Positions 51,101 through 63,759 of a stretch of 64,000 nucleotides of DNA are shown in pieces (position 1 is the stretch's first letter; every line of letters starts with the position of its first letter). The notes below the pieces were generated by a model. That model was not told where the DNA came from. It ran no database searches and worked only from the letters and a program-made list of their open reading frames with translations. A program made the position numbers and the translations under genes. The DNA is from Nautilus pompilius (lineage: Eukaryota; Mollusca; Cephalopoda; Nautilida; Nautilidae), in the NCBI GenBank assembly GCA_018389105.1, contig JACATO010000092.1, positions 62,001 through 126,000 on the forward strand, in the 5' to 3' direction.

Positions 51101-52624
51101 GAATTTGCTGAATGAATGAATAATCATTAGACCTACCAAATTTGAATTTTAGACACTCTAAAATGAATAGAGGTTTTTGAAATGATTAGGGATTCTGAGC
51201 GAGTGGGCAGGGACAGCCAGGGTCATGATAGTAAAGTAGCTTAGATTTGGACATTAAGTAATAAAACTTTTAATGGTTGGTCTAAATTACCAGCCATTGT
51301 TGTTATGGTTACTTAGTAATGATAGCATTAATCAGTTTAAGATTCCACTAATGACCATGTCTCTTCCATGGACGTTAATGCGTAACCTCCCCATCCTATT
51401 TGTAAACTATGTATGGACATTTCTGCCATCAGGTGATCTTGTAGATGATGTCAAGGTTACAAAGAAGGTATGCAGTGGAAGTGCGTGTAAGCAGATTGGG
51501 TTTTAAGAAATCTTTTGAAAAAAAGAATGAAATATAAAAGCATTTCTATACATAAAAGAAATAAATTGAAAATTTACGTATATTATCCTAACTTTGAATA
51601 ATTATGCAAAATTCAGGCAGCTTGAGGGTATATTATATATAATGTATATTTCTATTGTACTAGAGATATTAAAATGAAACCCATCTGGATACCATTATGC
51701 TGATGTTATTTGAGCCATTTCATTTGAATGTCTACCAGCTTCATGTTGTCTTTGAAATTATTTGGTTTTACATGATCGCCATTGTTATTTGAAAAAATAA
51801 TTTCTTTTTTTTTACTGGTGTAGATATGATTTTGAGCACTTTGGATGACTAAAATAGGTGTTAAAATATTGACTTGATTGCTCTATTCGTAGTATTCTGA
51901 ATATATGCCTTGAGTGAGTGAAAAAGTCACTGTTGTAAACAGTTCTGGCACAGAAAGTGTAAAAGGATAAGCATGGCGTTTTCTTTTTACTAGTATCACA
52001 AATACAAGTAAGTATGTGCTGACAATCAAAGGCCATTAACATGCTAAAGTGGCGTGTTGCCCGCTTTCTTTTTCGGCAGCTGAAGGGTTAAATTATGTTT
52101 GTTAACTAATATTTAACTGTAGTTACCAATAAAACTGACAGTTGCCATACCACAGTGAAGCTTTCATCTGGAAATTAAGAATTAATCTAACAATTTCCAG
52201 TGGTGGTGGGTGTGGTTTAAAATGCAGATGCTGTACAAACTCTTTAGTTCATCTTTCAAACCTGGGTCAAAAAAGAAAATGAGCCATTAGCTGAATATTA
52301 ATAAATCCATTTTGGTGGGGGATAAATCTGTATTATTTATAAGTGTAGCAAAAGAGTTAAATAAGATAAGTGTATCTTCAGGTAAAAGGGGTCAGTTGGA
52401 TTTTGGCATTGTTTAGATGGTTTCTGTTGTCTTTGTTTTTCTGTGTGTTGGTTTTATGTAAGAAGATGGAAAGGTGGTGATTTTTCAGGGCCAATCAGAA
52501 TTTGATGATTATAGTTGTTAAGAGATTTTGTGGTGGTGGAAAAGCGTTTCATTCATGAAACTGTAGCTGCCTTGTGAAAGGAAGTTTATGCGGCATTGAA
52601 TAAACAGATGTATTCATTATCAAT

Positions 52625-52830
52625 AAGCTGAGTTCTGTCTGCTGCTGGCCTGGCTCTGCCAGCTGGAGCCTGCCCCTGGAGGTGTCACATCACACCCAAA
52701 CTTACTGGCCAGGGTCACAATATGTATGCAGATAGGACCTACAAGGAAACACTATACCTGGCTTTGCCTTTCTGGGTGGGGAGATCACCCTAAAATAAAA
52801 ACAGCCTCTTGAATCACAGGGAGCTGATGA
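52625..52830. promoter_or_regulatory. GC-richer island with E-box and T-box-like words
   Basis: Contains TGCCAGCTGGAGCC (E-box CAGCTG) and GGAGGTGTCACATCACACCC, an inverted pair of T-box-like half-sites. Function is not shown. Confidence 0.25.
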
Positions 52831-54098
52831 CATGCCTGTCTGTAACTTACATCAATGGGAGCCAATCCTGTTTCCTTTCCCTTCTTCCTTCAGTTCTCAT
52901 TTATCCTCACATCTACATTCTTGTGTTTTTTGGTTACATCATTTTAGTTTATTTATGTTATCTTTTGCTTTCCAGCTAATGAGTATTCTCACTACCGACA
53001 GATCATTGTCTTTACTTTTTACACGGTTTTAAACGCTTTTCTGAAGTAATGAGGATTTTATCACTCATAATCTCAGTGAAACTTTTCCTTTCAACCCTTC
53101 TACCATTTACACCTGAAAATGAGTTAAAGTTGATATCGTACCTGAAAATTGTTGAAAACTGAGATGATGTACGTACATATGAAAGTGAATTCCACTTACC
53201 TAGAAGACTCCTTTGGTGGGAGGACATCTTACCTAATCTTTTGTTTTCTCTATCATCTTCAAAATTAACCCGAAGTATTAAAGTCTGGTTAAGTTTTTGG
53301 TTGATGGAGAGGTGGTTTCAGGAAAAACTGTGTTTTGAAACTTAACAGCACAGCAGATCTTGCCAGAGCTTGGACCAGGATAATAATAATAGCCTGTGGT
53401 GGATTTGGTTCAACTTTGGACAAATTGAAATTTCAATCAGCTGGCTTCCATTCATACAAGCAAAGTGGTTAAACTACTTAATTCTCACACCAACTGGGCG
53501 CTTCCAACCTGTAATACAAAGTGTCTGATGCAAAATAAGGTTCTTAGGCATCAAGGAAGGGAACTTGCAACTTCACCCTGCAATGCCACGGCCTAAGAAG
53601 AACTGTTTCCTTAATAGCCATTTTGCCAAATTCTTTTCTACCAAGGGAAGCTAAACAAATGAAGAAAAGACTCCTTACAATTTAAAAAAAATGCCTTTCA
53701 GCTTGTTCTGATAATTCCTTTAAACAACAGATTGTTGTATTACCCCCTCTGTTTTTTATTGCATGATGTTTGTTTGCTGATTCTGAAAAATATATAATTT
53801 ATTGTTATTTTCTTGTCATCTGTGTTGAATTAGTTTTCTGTTTCAACTAAAGGTATTACAGCTTTTAAATCTAAGCCATAGATTCCATAAATGTGTGTGT
53901 TATCTAAATATAAAAAACCCCCGTTTCCATATTTACTTTTCTCAAGCTTCCTTGCATCTCTCTCTCTCTCTTTTTTTTTATCACTTTCTCGCAAATAAAC
54001 CAAATAGGGGGCTAATTTCATGTGTAGCTTTTAAGAATGAAAAAGCACAATAAAGTTTCATTGATTTAACTGTATGATAATCATCTGCTGAGGTATCA

Positions 54099-54116
54099 TT
54101 CAGCCACGAGGCTGAA
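54099..54116. other. Short hairpin, 7-bp stem with ACGA tetraloop
   Basis: TTCAGCC and GGCTGAA are perfect inverted repeats around ACGA. It is short enough to arise by chance. Confidence 0.3.
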
Positions 54117-57100
54117 ATATATTAGTAGCTTGTTAGAGTTATTTATTGTAGTCAATTGGAACCCAGATGCAATATAGGCGTGTAGTTGATTACCGTTAAA
54201 CTGATACGGATAGTTTACAGTTTACGGAAGGTCTGAAGGAGATTCAGTTGAGTGACTATGGGAATGAAAGATACTTCATACTTACTCAAGGCTGGCATTG
54301 GAAAAACTTGTTCACGCGATTAACGTAAATCTTTACAAATCTTTCCTTTCATGTGCAGTTTGTGGACAATGGAGAGCTGAGACGGATATTTCTTGTTCAT
54401 TGGTGGTTAACAAAACAGATTGAAAGCAAGGCAAACATGAGCAGTATTTTGACACGTGTTTTTTGTGAGATGTTCAACAATATTTTCTTTAGGATTTTTA
54501 AGAACATAATTCTTTATTTGTAAGGTGAACAAAATGAATTTTGTGTGTATGTGTGTGTGTATCTGTGTGTCAATGGAATCTTGCCTCTTAGATCTAACTT
54601 ATCCCATAGTTTTAATATCGGAATTGCATGGCATACAATAGACAGGTATGTAAAAGCTGCAGAGATGGGTTTCTTTTGTTGATCTACCCCCCCCCCAGAT
54701 TTAGTTTTTATTGGGAAATTTTCAACTTTCATGAATAAAGTTCTATCGAGCGTTATTAAAAGTCCAGGTGTGGTGCACGTAACCTGATAGTGTCTTTTGC
54801 TGGTGATGTTACAAGGTGTAGGGGGGACAACTTGGTTATGTTAAGGGGAGGTTATGTTGTGTATGTGGCTGATGGCTTATCTGGTAAATTTTGTTTGATT
54901 TCTCCCACCCCAGCCAAGCCAATTCATTGATGCACCATAGTTGTGTGAACAGACAAATCATAAGAAAGAAAAAAAAAGTCAAAACCAACATATCTATTCA
55001 CACATTTAGGGCATCTTTCTGGGCGAAAAAGAAAACTTCAGTATTTTAATTAATTAATTTGAAAATTGCAAAGCCATCAAGTTCAAATAAGACAAAATAT
55101 GTATTTGAAACAGTTACAGATATCAGTAAATGAATAATTATATAGCATTACTTTAAAACAAAATCAAACAATGGAGAGGGGGAGAGAGAGAGAAAAGGAG
55201 AGAAAGTTAAAATGTGTAAGGTTATCTTGGAAGATTTCTGACATTACTGATACTGTTACGTGTTGTACATTTAAAAACTTTTAAAAGAAGGTTGCTGATA
55301 ATTTGAAAGTAAGAAAATGGCCGAAGCACCTGTAGCACTGAGACCAACTGCATCCTGATTTAAGGAGAAATAGTATGTCTTTAGCCAGTAGATTTTGGCT
55401 CATGTAGAATAACTTATGCCTCATCAGTTTTACTGTCTACTGAGAGTCTTGATTGGGGCCCTGATGTGGTATTCTTCTTGTGTTCCACCTCTCCAGCAGA
55501 GGAGGCAGATGCAGATATGAGGCAAACATAGCTGTTGTTAACTCAAAGAATTTATATTACCATGGGCTGATTGAGTGCAAACGAAAGTGTTGTGTGAAGA
55601 AGTTACAAAGTCTGTTTGATGATAGCTGGCTTGTAGATGGTGTGTGAATTTTTCAGCTCATCCTGGCTGAGACGATAAAGAGGCTTCTTGTTTACCATTG
55701 TGATGCTTTGGTGCTTTTCTGAAAACCACTTTGAGCTGGATATGCTCAATCCTGAAGAATTTAATCATAAAGTGACTTGAGTACTTTTTTAAAAAAAAAC
55801 AACAACAACAACATTTCTGATTGTTTATTGGCATAGTTTTGTGTGTGAGACAGAGAGAGATAGCTGCTACAGATTAAAAGAAAAAATGTAGCCATATAAT
55901 TCTGTTGCCAGCTGATTGATAATCATTTCAGATTTGAAATGAAGAATAAGATTAAGATCGGCTGCTGTGATAGTCTCTTTTGTTGTTTTTGTGCTGTTGG
56001 AATGTATTCAACTCACTTTTTCTAAAACTTGCATCATGTTTTACTTTTCTTTGTTTTTTTGGTTTTCTTTAGTTTGTGTGGATGATGTAACCACCACAGC
56101 ACAGGATCAGAGCAATTTTTTTACTGGTAGTTGGTGCTGTACATTCCAAAAACTTATTTAGAACAAAGGCTTTCAATTTCCTTTTGCATTACATCCAAAC
56201 TGGATGTACACCTCCGACAGTATTCGACGTGGAGGCAGTGCTCTTTATAATACTTCTAAATTTACTGTCATCTTAGATTGAAGCCCAGATTTAAATGAGC
56301 TCAGTTTTTGGTTATGGAAAATTTTTTTGCATGTGTACTTCTGTTGGTCAATAGTGGTTTTATTGCCCTCCCCCCATTTTTTAAATATCTGATAGGAAAA
56401 ATATTTAAAAGTTTGAGAGATTCCAAAACCACCACCTCAAAGATCAAATGGACCTATACATCAAGTGTATATTTTGATGAAAATGGCTCATCTGAAAAAA
56501 CTTAAAAACTAATATCTTTGTTATATGTATGGATTTTGTAACATTTAGATGTTTATAAACATATATGGCTGTATATGTTAATAAATTAATTTATGCATGA
56601 AATACAATGATAGATTTGTCTGCATGTGTGTGTAAATGTATAATTAATTCTTGCTGAAGTAATGAAGAAGAGTGGTCAGGAACACAGGACTGGGAAAGAT
56701 TAAACTAATTTTAAAAGAATAAAGGATTTTTTTTTTCATTTTCTAGTCTAGATTAGATAAGATAGCTGTTTTTCACCATATTTGTAAGCACTTTTTTTTT
56801 TTTTTTAAGTCGTCTTTCTGAATGGATCTGAGATTGCTTAGCCCATTTCCTTCCAGTTCCTACCTACTCACTAAATGTGGGCACAGGATTTATTGAATGT
56901 GGCAGATGTGTACACAGTCACTTGCTTGAAGCTGACCAACAGTTATATCAGAATGTTGCCAGCATGCCTAATCGAGGTAATTGTGGATTCAATTAGAGGG
57001 ATATGAGTGGTAATGTGTCCAAAGGAGAGAGATGGCCTGAGTTATCTGAATCCATATTATCATGGCTGTTCTCTGGTTTTCAACATGATGGGCCCCTTAC

Positions 57101-57331
57101 TGCCTTAACAATTCATTTCTAGGATATAAGGGGGAGGCAGTTAAAGAAAAAGTAGAGAATCCCATCGGTTGGTTAAGCTTCTGTGCAATCACTATAGTAA
57201 TCATACGCGGAGATGAATGGTATTGATTTCAAATACATCCAGCTATTGATTTCTTAAAGAAATGCTGAGATACTGCGCACTGATAAGTTTTGTTTTGAAA
57301 TACTCTTATCCTGACGCTAGCAGAAATGCAA

Positions 57332-57362
57332 TTTGGAGACCATCATTTCTGTGGTCTCCAAA
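57332..57362. other. Perfect 11-bp inverted repeat with 9-base loop
   Basis: TTTGGAGACCA and TGGTCTCCAAA are exact reverse complements separated by TCATTTCTG. The stem has five G-C or C-G pairs. It is too short for a standard pre-microRNA but could fold in the intron RNA or be a dyad protein-binding site. Confidence 0.5.
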
Positions 57363-58149
57363 GGAATGACAAGACACTGTAGATTAATTTGGTTAGCTGT
57401 TCTACTGGGTCCCAGAAGTCAGCAATGGCAGTTTCTTCAATTTATCGCTACTCATGTTGTCACAGTTCTGTAGATGTGCTGGGGAGTGGGCATGGTTTGT
57501 GTAATATGATAATGTTGCCGAAATATTAAATTGCTTGATTGTTAATTTCTTCTGCCTCTCTGTTTTCTCTCATTTTTATTCCATTGTCTTTTCTCCATCT
57601 TGTCATTGTTGTTGTATTTTTTCACATCAAATCTTTTTGATTCCTCCATAAACAAGATTCAGAGGAAAAAGGAAAAAAAATGTTTGCATTTCTGGCTGCT
57701 GCTAATGGTTGATAAAATGGATTAAATAGCTAGTGGAACATTAAATGGCTTTTTTAAAAAATGAATATGAATAAATAAATTATTGATGGTGAAGAAAGAA
57801 GAAAACTTCAAAGGATCTATCTATTTGGCAGTGGAAGATTTTAGATATTCCTGATACTAAGCTCTAAATCAGCCTCAACTGCCTATCCCATCTTCATGGC
57901 TTCCCCATTATTCTGTAGCAACTGTTGTGGCTGATACATCTGAAGGCGCAAGTTGTAACTGCTGGTTTTGTCTTGGTGGTCTGAAGCTTAGTTATCATCA
58001 TTTCCATTTACATCATGGTAACAGAAGTGTGCAGGTATATATTTTTTGGCCTTCTTTCTACCTTCCACCCCTCCCACTTTTTAAAACATAATCTCAGAAG
58101 TTAAGACGAGTGCAGAAAGTTATTGGTGGTGTGTTACATGTAGAAGCTG

Positions 58150-58295
58150 GACGGTTGTTGATTTTGGCCACTCCCACTAACTACCTTGTTAGTAGAACTA
58201 ATTAGAGAGAGCCTACCTTTTGGCCTGTCAGCAAATTATTTCAAGCTCTTTCCATTACCTTGTTTGTAGTGGTAATTAATGCTAATTAATGAACC
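58150..58295. promoter_or_regulatory. Homeodomain-site cluster with 10-bp spaced TAATTAAT pair
   Basis: TAATTAAT occurs at 58273-58280 and again at 58283-58290, exactly 10 bp apart, and a further CTAATTAG is near 58198-58205. The segment is otherwise of mixed composition. Same-face spacing of TAATTA cores suggests cooperative homeodomain binding; this is inference. Confidence 0.35.
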
Positions 58296-59053
58296 TGTTT
58301 TAGAAATCTTTTCCTGTCATCATCTTCAGGCACACATTTTTAATCATTAATTGTCGATGTTGAAGCAACCAAGCAATATTGTATCTTTTTTTTTTTAAGA
58401 TAAGAAATTTATATTTATTTAGTTCTTTTAAAAAAAATATTGTTGGAAATCTTGATCTAATCACATGTAGCATCATCCCTTATTACATTCATAAAACATT
58501 TTTGAAATGCTGTTGGATTTCTGTGAATTTGGGTTTTTTTTGTCTCTCTTGTATCATGTTTAATGGTTCAGAATAGCTGAAAATCACACACTTTCTGAAA
58601 AACATTTGTTCATTTTAAAAAATTTGTCTCCCACCATTTTTTCTTGCCTTTGTACGTTTGACTTTATGGGTGTCACTTTAACGAAAGTGTGTCGGATTAA
58701 CAGAACAATAAATCCCATTTGGAATTTCTAATGAAGACAAGAAGGACAGCGATGATGGTGATGATAAACGAAGATTTTGGGAGTGTGTGGAATTGGTAAC
58801 TTAACTTTGTAATATAAATAATAAGAACAAAAATCTGATGCTGAGCTAATGGTGAAATATAATCTGAATGTTGTTTGATAAAGATAGATTATTTAAAACA
58901 AAAGCTAATTCTAAAATATCTTGGTTATAGAATGGGTCTGTGTTGGGACCTTGCTAGAAAATTTTGAATCACCATAACTGATAGTTTTTTTTTGAAGTTC
59001 TTTATTATACTGCTTACAACATTTTACTTATTTTTGTTTTATTAACTATTAGA

Positions 59054-59055
<2 letters not shown>

Positions 59056-59117
<62 letters not shown>

Positions 59118-59120
59118 CTT
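59056..59120. repeat. (CT)n microsatellite
   Basis: About 57 bases of uninterrupted CT followed by CCTCTCTT. Confidence 0.97.
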
Positions 59121-59916
59121 TAAAAAAGAAATTTTACTTATCTGAGATATATTTTGTTGGTAGTTAATATATTTCTCTCCAAGCAAAATTATTGATCTAT
59201 AGCTCCTGAATGGCCTTTTAAACTCTGATTAGTGGGTTTTTTTGTTGTTTTTTAAAAAGATTCTTTTGAATTAATACACAAATTTTGTGATAGATGCTTA
59301 CAAATCTTGATCTGAGAAGTAAAATTTAAAAGAAAAAATATATACATGTATCCAAACTAACTGAAAATAATTCTGCCATCTAGTAATGGCTTTTTATAAT
59401 TTGTTAAGTGAAATAAAACACTTATTGTATACATGGATCTGTTATGATTCAAAGGTAAAACAGGTGGATTTCCAAACTATATTTTTCTGATTTCTTTTAT
59501 TCTACCCGTTTTCTCATTCCAGATAAACAAACCTACAGGTGTGCTTGCTTTTATTTTTGTTTATCTTAGGATTCAGTTTTATTGTCTTGAATGAAGATAA
59601 AGAAATGGAAGTTAATGTTTTTCATTAAAACTTATAATCACAGATTTTCCACAGCCAAATGGCAAAAGAGTCTACACAAGAAAATGAATTATCGCTTCTT
59701 GCAGTCTTTAAGTATATGTTAGGTGGAGGGAAGGAGAGGTTAAACAGATTTAGTGTTTCCACCGCCAGGTAGTGCTGGCTTTAAAGTGTCATTTTCTTAT
59801 TCTGTAGTTTAGTTTTCTTTTTACCCAGCTCTGTGTATGGCTGATTTATGTGTAACAAGCTGATTTAGGTTCCACTAACCCTCCCCTTCTCTCCCCACTC
59901 TCTCCCTTTACTCTAG

Positions 59917-59934
59917 CTCAGTCTATTAGCTTAG
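59917..59934 (+). CDS. Candidate 18-nt microexon
   Basis: A CT-rich tract of more than 30 bases ends in CTCTAG at 59916, then CTCAGTCTATTAGCTTAG, then a GTAAGTG donor at 59935. Of the three reading frames, two contain a stop inside the exon. The open one needs one base carried in from the previous exon, which is exactly what the exon at 40421-40553 supplies (its last G). The joined codons read A-Q-S-I-S-L, leaving one G over, so phase 1 is kept whether the microexon is used or skipped. The flanking tract has CTCTC and TTCTC words like those bound by PTB-type splicing repressors, and a long CT repeat lies 0.8 kb upstream. Neural microexons of 3-27 nt are known across animals. The chance that strong splice sites frame 18 random bases is not negligible, so RNA evidence is needed. 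Confidence 0.55.
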   Translation, partial: LSLLA

Positions 59935-59984
59935 GTAAGTGATGGGAACACAGGCACTTGTTCATTGTATGTACAGAAAGATAG

Positions 59985-60520
59985 TGTTCCATTGGCATTC
60001 AGGCTTGCGAACAGGCGGTATTCTCTTCTACCTAGGCCCATCATAATACCGCATTCACCATTAGGGGCAGATGGCGGACCTGGGCTATGACTTGGGTATC
60101 CGCTTATTCACACTGCACACAGCTTCCAACAAAACAGTTGCGAACATGCTGAATGGGACAGGAAAACTTGGCAAAATAAAATCATAAGTTGTTTAAACTG
60201 GCTACATTTTGAAGGAGAATTAATAACTGAGGGGTTGGACTTAACTGTGTGGCAAAATGACGCTAATAAGACTTTTGTGTGTGGCGTGAAGCTATTTCTA
60301 TACAGGTGTAGCAAATGGTAACGTGTTGTGAAAGGAAGCTATGAGGCGCTGCTGTTAAGATTTTCATAGCAGACCACTCGGCTAATGGGACCCTCTTCAA
60401 AGTAGACTCTCCACTTCACCTCTGGAAATAGCCCTGACACCTTTCTCTGCTAGGGAAAGGCTTGTAGTAATTAAACGTGCCAAGCTATTTATTCTTTTTG
60501 GGCCACACCAGGTAAGATTT
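59985..60520. promoter_or_regulatory. GC-richer island just downstream of the microexon
   Basis: Mixed-composition DNA without simple repeats: GAACAGGCGGTATTC near 60010, CAGATGGCGGACC near 60068 and GTAATTAAACGTGCC near 60467. Sequence next to alternative exons is often conserved. No coding frame of note. Confidence 0.3.
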
Positions 60521-60529
60521 TTTTTTTTC

Positions 60530-63168
60530 CCTCTTTTTCACAAAGGGGGGGGGGAGAAATCCGTCATCTCATGTGCAGTTTCCAACTTGGAAAATGGTAT
60601 TAATGTACCATATTTTTTGTTTACCATTTTCACCAGATGATATATGTTGCTTTGGTAAGCTTTTGCTGAAAGATTAGTTTCAATTTTTTAAAGTAACTTA
60701 TCAGAAAAGTTAACCATAAAACTTTGTTGTTATATATTAGTAATAATTTCATACTGAAAATGTGAAGTTCTACCATTTAAGCAACTTTTTTTCTTTTTTT
60801 TATTCTATAAAACTCAAATTTTACATAATTTCTACATGGTCTACCTTAGGTACAATATTTTAATTATCTGGAGTTTTCTAGAATTATGAAACCTTTTTAG
60901 CTTTTTATTCTCTTTCCTTACAATTTGTATATTACTAGTAGGTGGGGGAAACATGAATATTTATGAGATGCATATTAATTAAAATCACTCTCATGTTTTT
61001 ATTATATTGCTGCTGCTACTATTACCACAATAGGTGCCTGTCCTATAAAATAAAGGCTCCCTCTGTGACTGCTGTTTTTTGTTTTTTTTTTTTTATGGAA
61101 GTCATTTTAAAACATCTTGATAGAAGGATGTTTGCCTTTAAAGACATACTACAAACAATCATACAGTGAATAGAGCAGTGATTATCCACAAACTTTAAAA
61201 TGGTAAACACTTTACCGGATTCTTTTTATGTTGCTGCTAGATAGCCTCGTTCATGGTATTCACTCTACTAATTCTTTTAACACAAATATATGTATACTTT
61301 AATTTTTATTTTCGGTTTTTTATCAAGGGAGGTAATCATGTCTGCATTATAGACGTTTATGACATAACTTATTTGGCCTTTATTTTTTACTCTAAAGATT
61401 GGTATGGCAAGGCTTTCTTTAAAAAAAAAAGAAAGAAATAGCATGCAACGTCGAAGTCTATAAATGGAAATTGTTCCCACTATTATTTAGTCATCTACTA
61501 AGAATTAATTATAAGTTTCTTTATTTGTGTTGTTTTTAAATCTGTTTTATGATATTGCATGGTGGCAAGTTCTCAGTGGCTAGCAAAAGATTTGCATTTT
61601 CTAGCACTTGCATGAGCAGTGCACGGCAAATAAAGTAAAATTTTACTCTAAAATGGCCAGAGATATAATTGTGTATGTTTGTGTAAGTTTCTTTAAGATA
61701 TCTTCTGAAGTTCTATTTGGTTATAAATAGGTTTTGTATTTCCTCCTCTAATAAAAGTTGGTTGTATAAATCCACTGTATGAGTGAGTAATGTGCCCCAC
61801 AAAACTATAACAGAATTATCTCCCTTTTATTTATTTATTTTGGAAGGTAAGCGATCTTTACAGAAAGATAACTGTTTTTAGGAAGAAAAATACCAATCTT
61901 TAAAAGAGCGTAAATGCATTAGTATAACAGCAATAAATCATTATAGATTTACAAATGATTCATAGAGTTGCATGTCTCCTTTTTTCTTTAGATTTACCAA
62001 AATCTAGATTTCTGTTGTGGTATTATAACCAGTCTCAAACATCTCCAATATTCTCTTTCAGATTTATTATATTTTTGAAGACAATGATTGTCCGGGGCAA
62101 ATACAGTTACATCTTTTATTTTTTCTTTGAGAGAAAAGTTATTTGTTGGTAATTGTGGATTTGTAAACTCTTATCTTCAGTAGGGCATCAGTGATTATGC
62201 TGGATGGCGGAAAGGCTTTTTTTCTGCTAGAAACATCTGAAGGGAGAGCATCTGATAAAAATCCAAATTCAAAACCCAAGACTGGATTATCATCTTTTTT
62301 TTTAAGGTGGCAAATTAATATTTGTATTTTAATAACTTTCTGAGTGATGCTACTGTTTTTTAATAACATGGTCATGGGGTACTTGGCTATTCTCAAACAA
62401 ATTGGCTTCCATGTTTCCTGTTTGCTTTGTTTTTAATCTGTCAAAGTTTGAAATCTGAGATGTGGTCAGTGTTTAGGTCTTGTGGGAGTAAATCAGGATG
62501 GTGCTTTGGATAGGATGGATACTTGGGATTGTTGCTGGTGTTTTTTTTTGTTGTTTTTTTTTATTACTGCAAAGGTTCTAGACTCTGGTATGGCAGGGTG
62601 TACCAGGGTTTGTCTCATCAGTAGCATACTGTTATAAAAGGAATTTGGTGTATGTTGGGAGGAGGATTTTAGTTTCCCTCACTGTTTGTTTGCTGGTTGT
62701 TGGAATGGTACCAACTTTAAGCACATTAAAAGGGACTATTAGGGGATTGTGGGTATGTGGATTGCCTTGTAGGTCAGTTAAACCACTGTAATTGGAAATT
62801 AATTTTAAACATTGGGGCTCTTAGCACCATATAGTCTTATCAATTTTGTTATATCCCAGTAAACTAAAAAAAAAACTGCATATGCTTTATTGGGAAATGT
62901 GAATATTATATGTCGTGCAACGGAAACTTTTCTACTCACAAATTCGCCATTTTATACCTGGTGCATGCAAGTCACAGAAAGTTAGCTCTCATCTTATTCT
63001 GTCACTGAAGGATTTTTGGTTCCTTAATTTAATTAACACATTTGTGCTGAAAGAAGGAAAGGAGACTTTAGCTAACCTTGCTCTTCTCTGTGAAAGAGAA
63101 ACTCGTGTTGCTCCTAACAGTTGTTTTTATTTCTGAAGAATATGGTTAATTCTTTTTTTTTGTTGCAG
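60530..63168. other. AT-rich proposed intron
   Basis: No exon, transposon or SINE core found. It contains a G run at 60546-60554 and many T runs. The 73-residue frame at 62915-63136 has no recognisable motif. Confidence 0.45.
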
Positions 63169-63185
63169 GAATACGTAACATCTGA
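63169..63185 (+). CDS. Weak candidate start of a terminal exon
   Basis: A T-rich tract and TTGTTGCAG precede 63169. If the G left over from the microexon (or from the 40421 exon when the microexon is skipped) is carried in, the reading is G-I-R-N-I followed by TGA at 63183-63185. The rest to an AATAAA at 63754 would be 3' untranslated. Read from the first base instead, it gives eight codons and then TGA at 63193-63195. Such a short tail could be a genuine alternative 3' end, a poison exon or an accidental acceptor match. Confidence 0.25.
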
Positions 63186-63493
63186 TTCCAAGTGAAGAAC
63201 AGGAGAACGTTTGTTCTATTTTTTTTTTTTAAATTTAGATCCATACTTTCTAGAATTATTAAGAATTAATAATAATTTTTAAAAAAAGATTTGAATGGCC
63301 AAGGTCAGAGATAATCGCGGCTGTGTTCATACAGAGAAAAGGTGCTGGCGCCTTGGAACACTCACTAATAAGTTAACCGTGCAGCATAATACTGTAGGCA
63401 TTTCAACGCTATATTTATTTAAACTGGTTTCTTTTGTCTTTTTGTTCTGATAATTTTGTTTTGTGCAGTGTTCTTTCCAGTTATGTGGAAGAA

Positions 63494-63511
63494 AGAGAGA
63501 GAGAGAGAGAA
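63494..63511. repeat. (GA)n microsatellite
   Basis: Eighteen bases of GA dinucleotides, followed by A/G-rich DNA. Confidence 0.9.
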
Positions 63512-63753
63512 GAAAAAGGGTTAAAAATATAGACTGTTTTATTATAACTACTGGCTAGACGTGTGTTCCAGGTACTTTTAATTGGGTCAAAGCAAAGACG
63601 AAAACAGAAATGCAGAATATTCTTTTAAACAAACATTCTAAGAATTTTAACTAGTGAATCCCTTGGGTGGCACTCTACTTGACCTTTAGACTATTGTCAA
63701 AGGGTCAAACTTAAATCTCTTGAAAACCCCAGAAAATTGGGGGGGGGGGAGAG

Positions 63754-63759
63754 AATAAA
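63754..63759 (+). terminator. Candidate polyadenylation signal
   Basis: AATAAA followed within 10-30 bases by GAGTGTAGGAGGGGGTC, a G/T-rich stretch. It only matters if the terminal exon at 63169 is real; AATAAA words are common in this AT-rich window. Confidence 0.25.

Larger units (their letters stand above)
44916..59916. other. Rest of the proposed 19.4-kb intron
   Basis: I find no further exon with two good splice sites and no clear transposon or SINE copy, a notable contrast to 35-45 kb. Several GC-richer, repeat-poor islands are present (47.8-48.15, 52.62-52.83, 54.1-54.4, 56.8-57.5 and 58.15-58.3 kb). Long T runs lie at 50601-50616 and 56791-56808. Short TG and GA tracts occur near 54542-54570 and 55178-55205. 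Confidence 0.5.
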
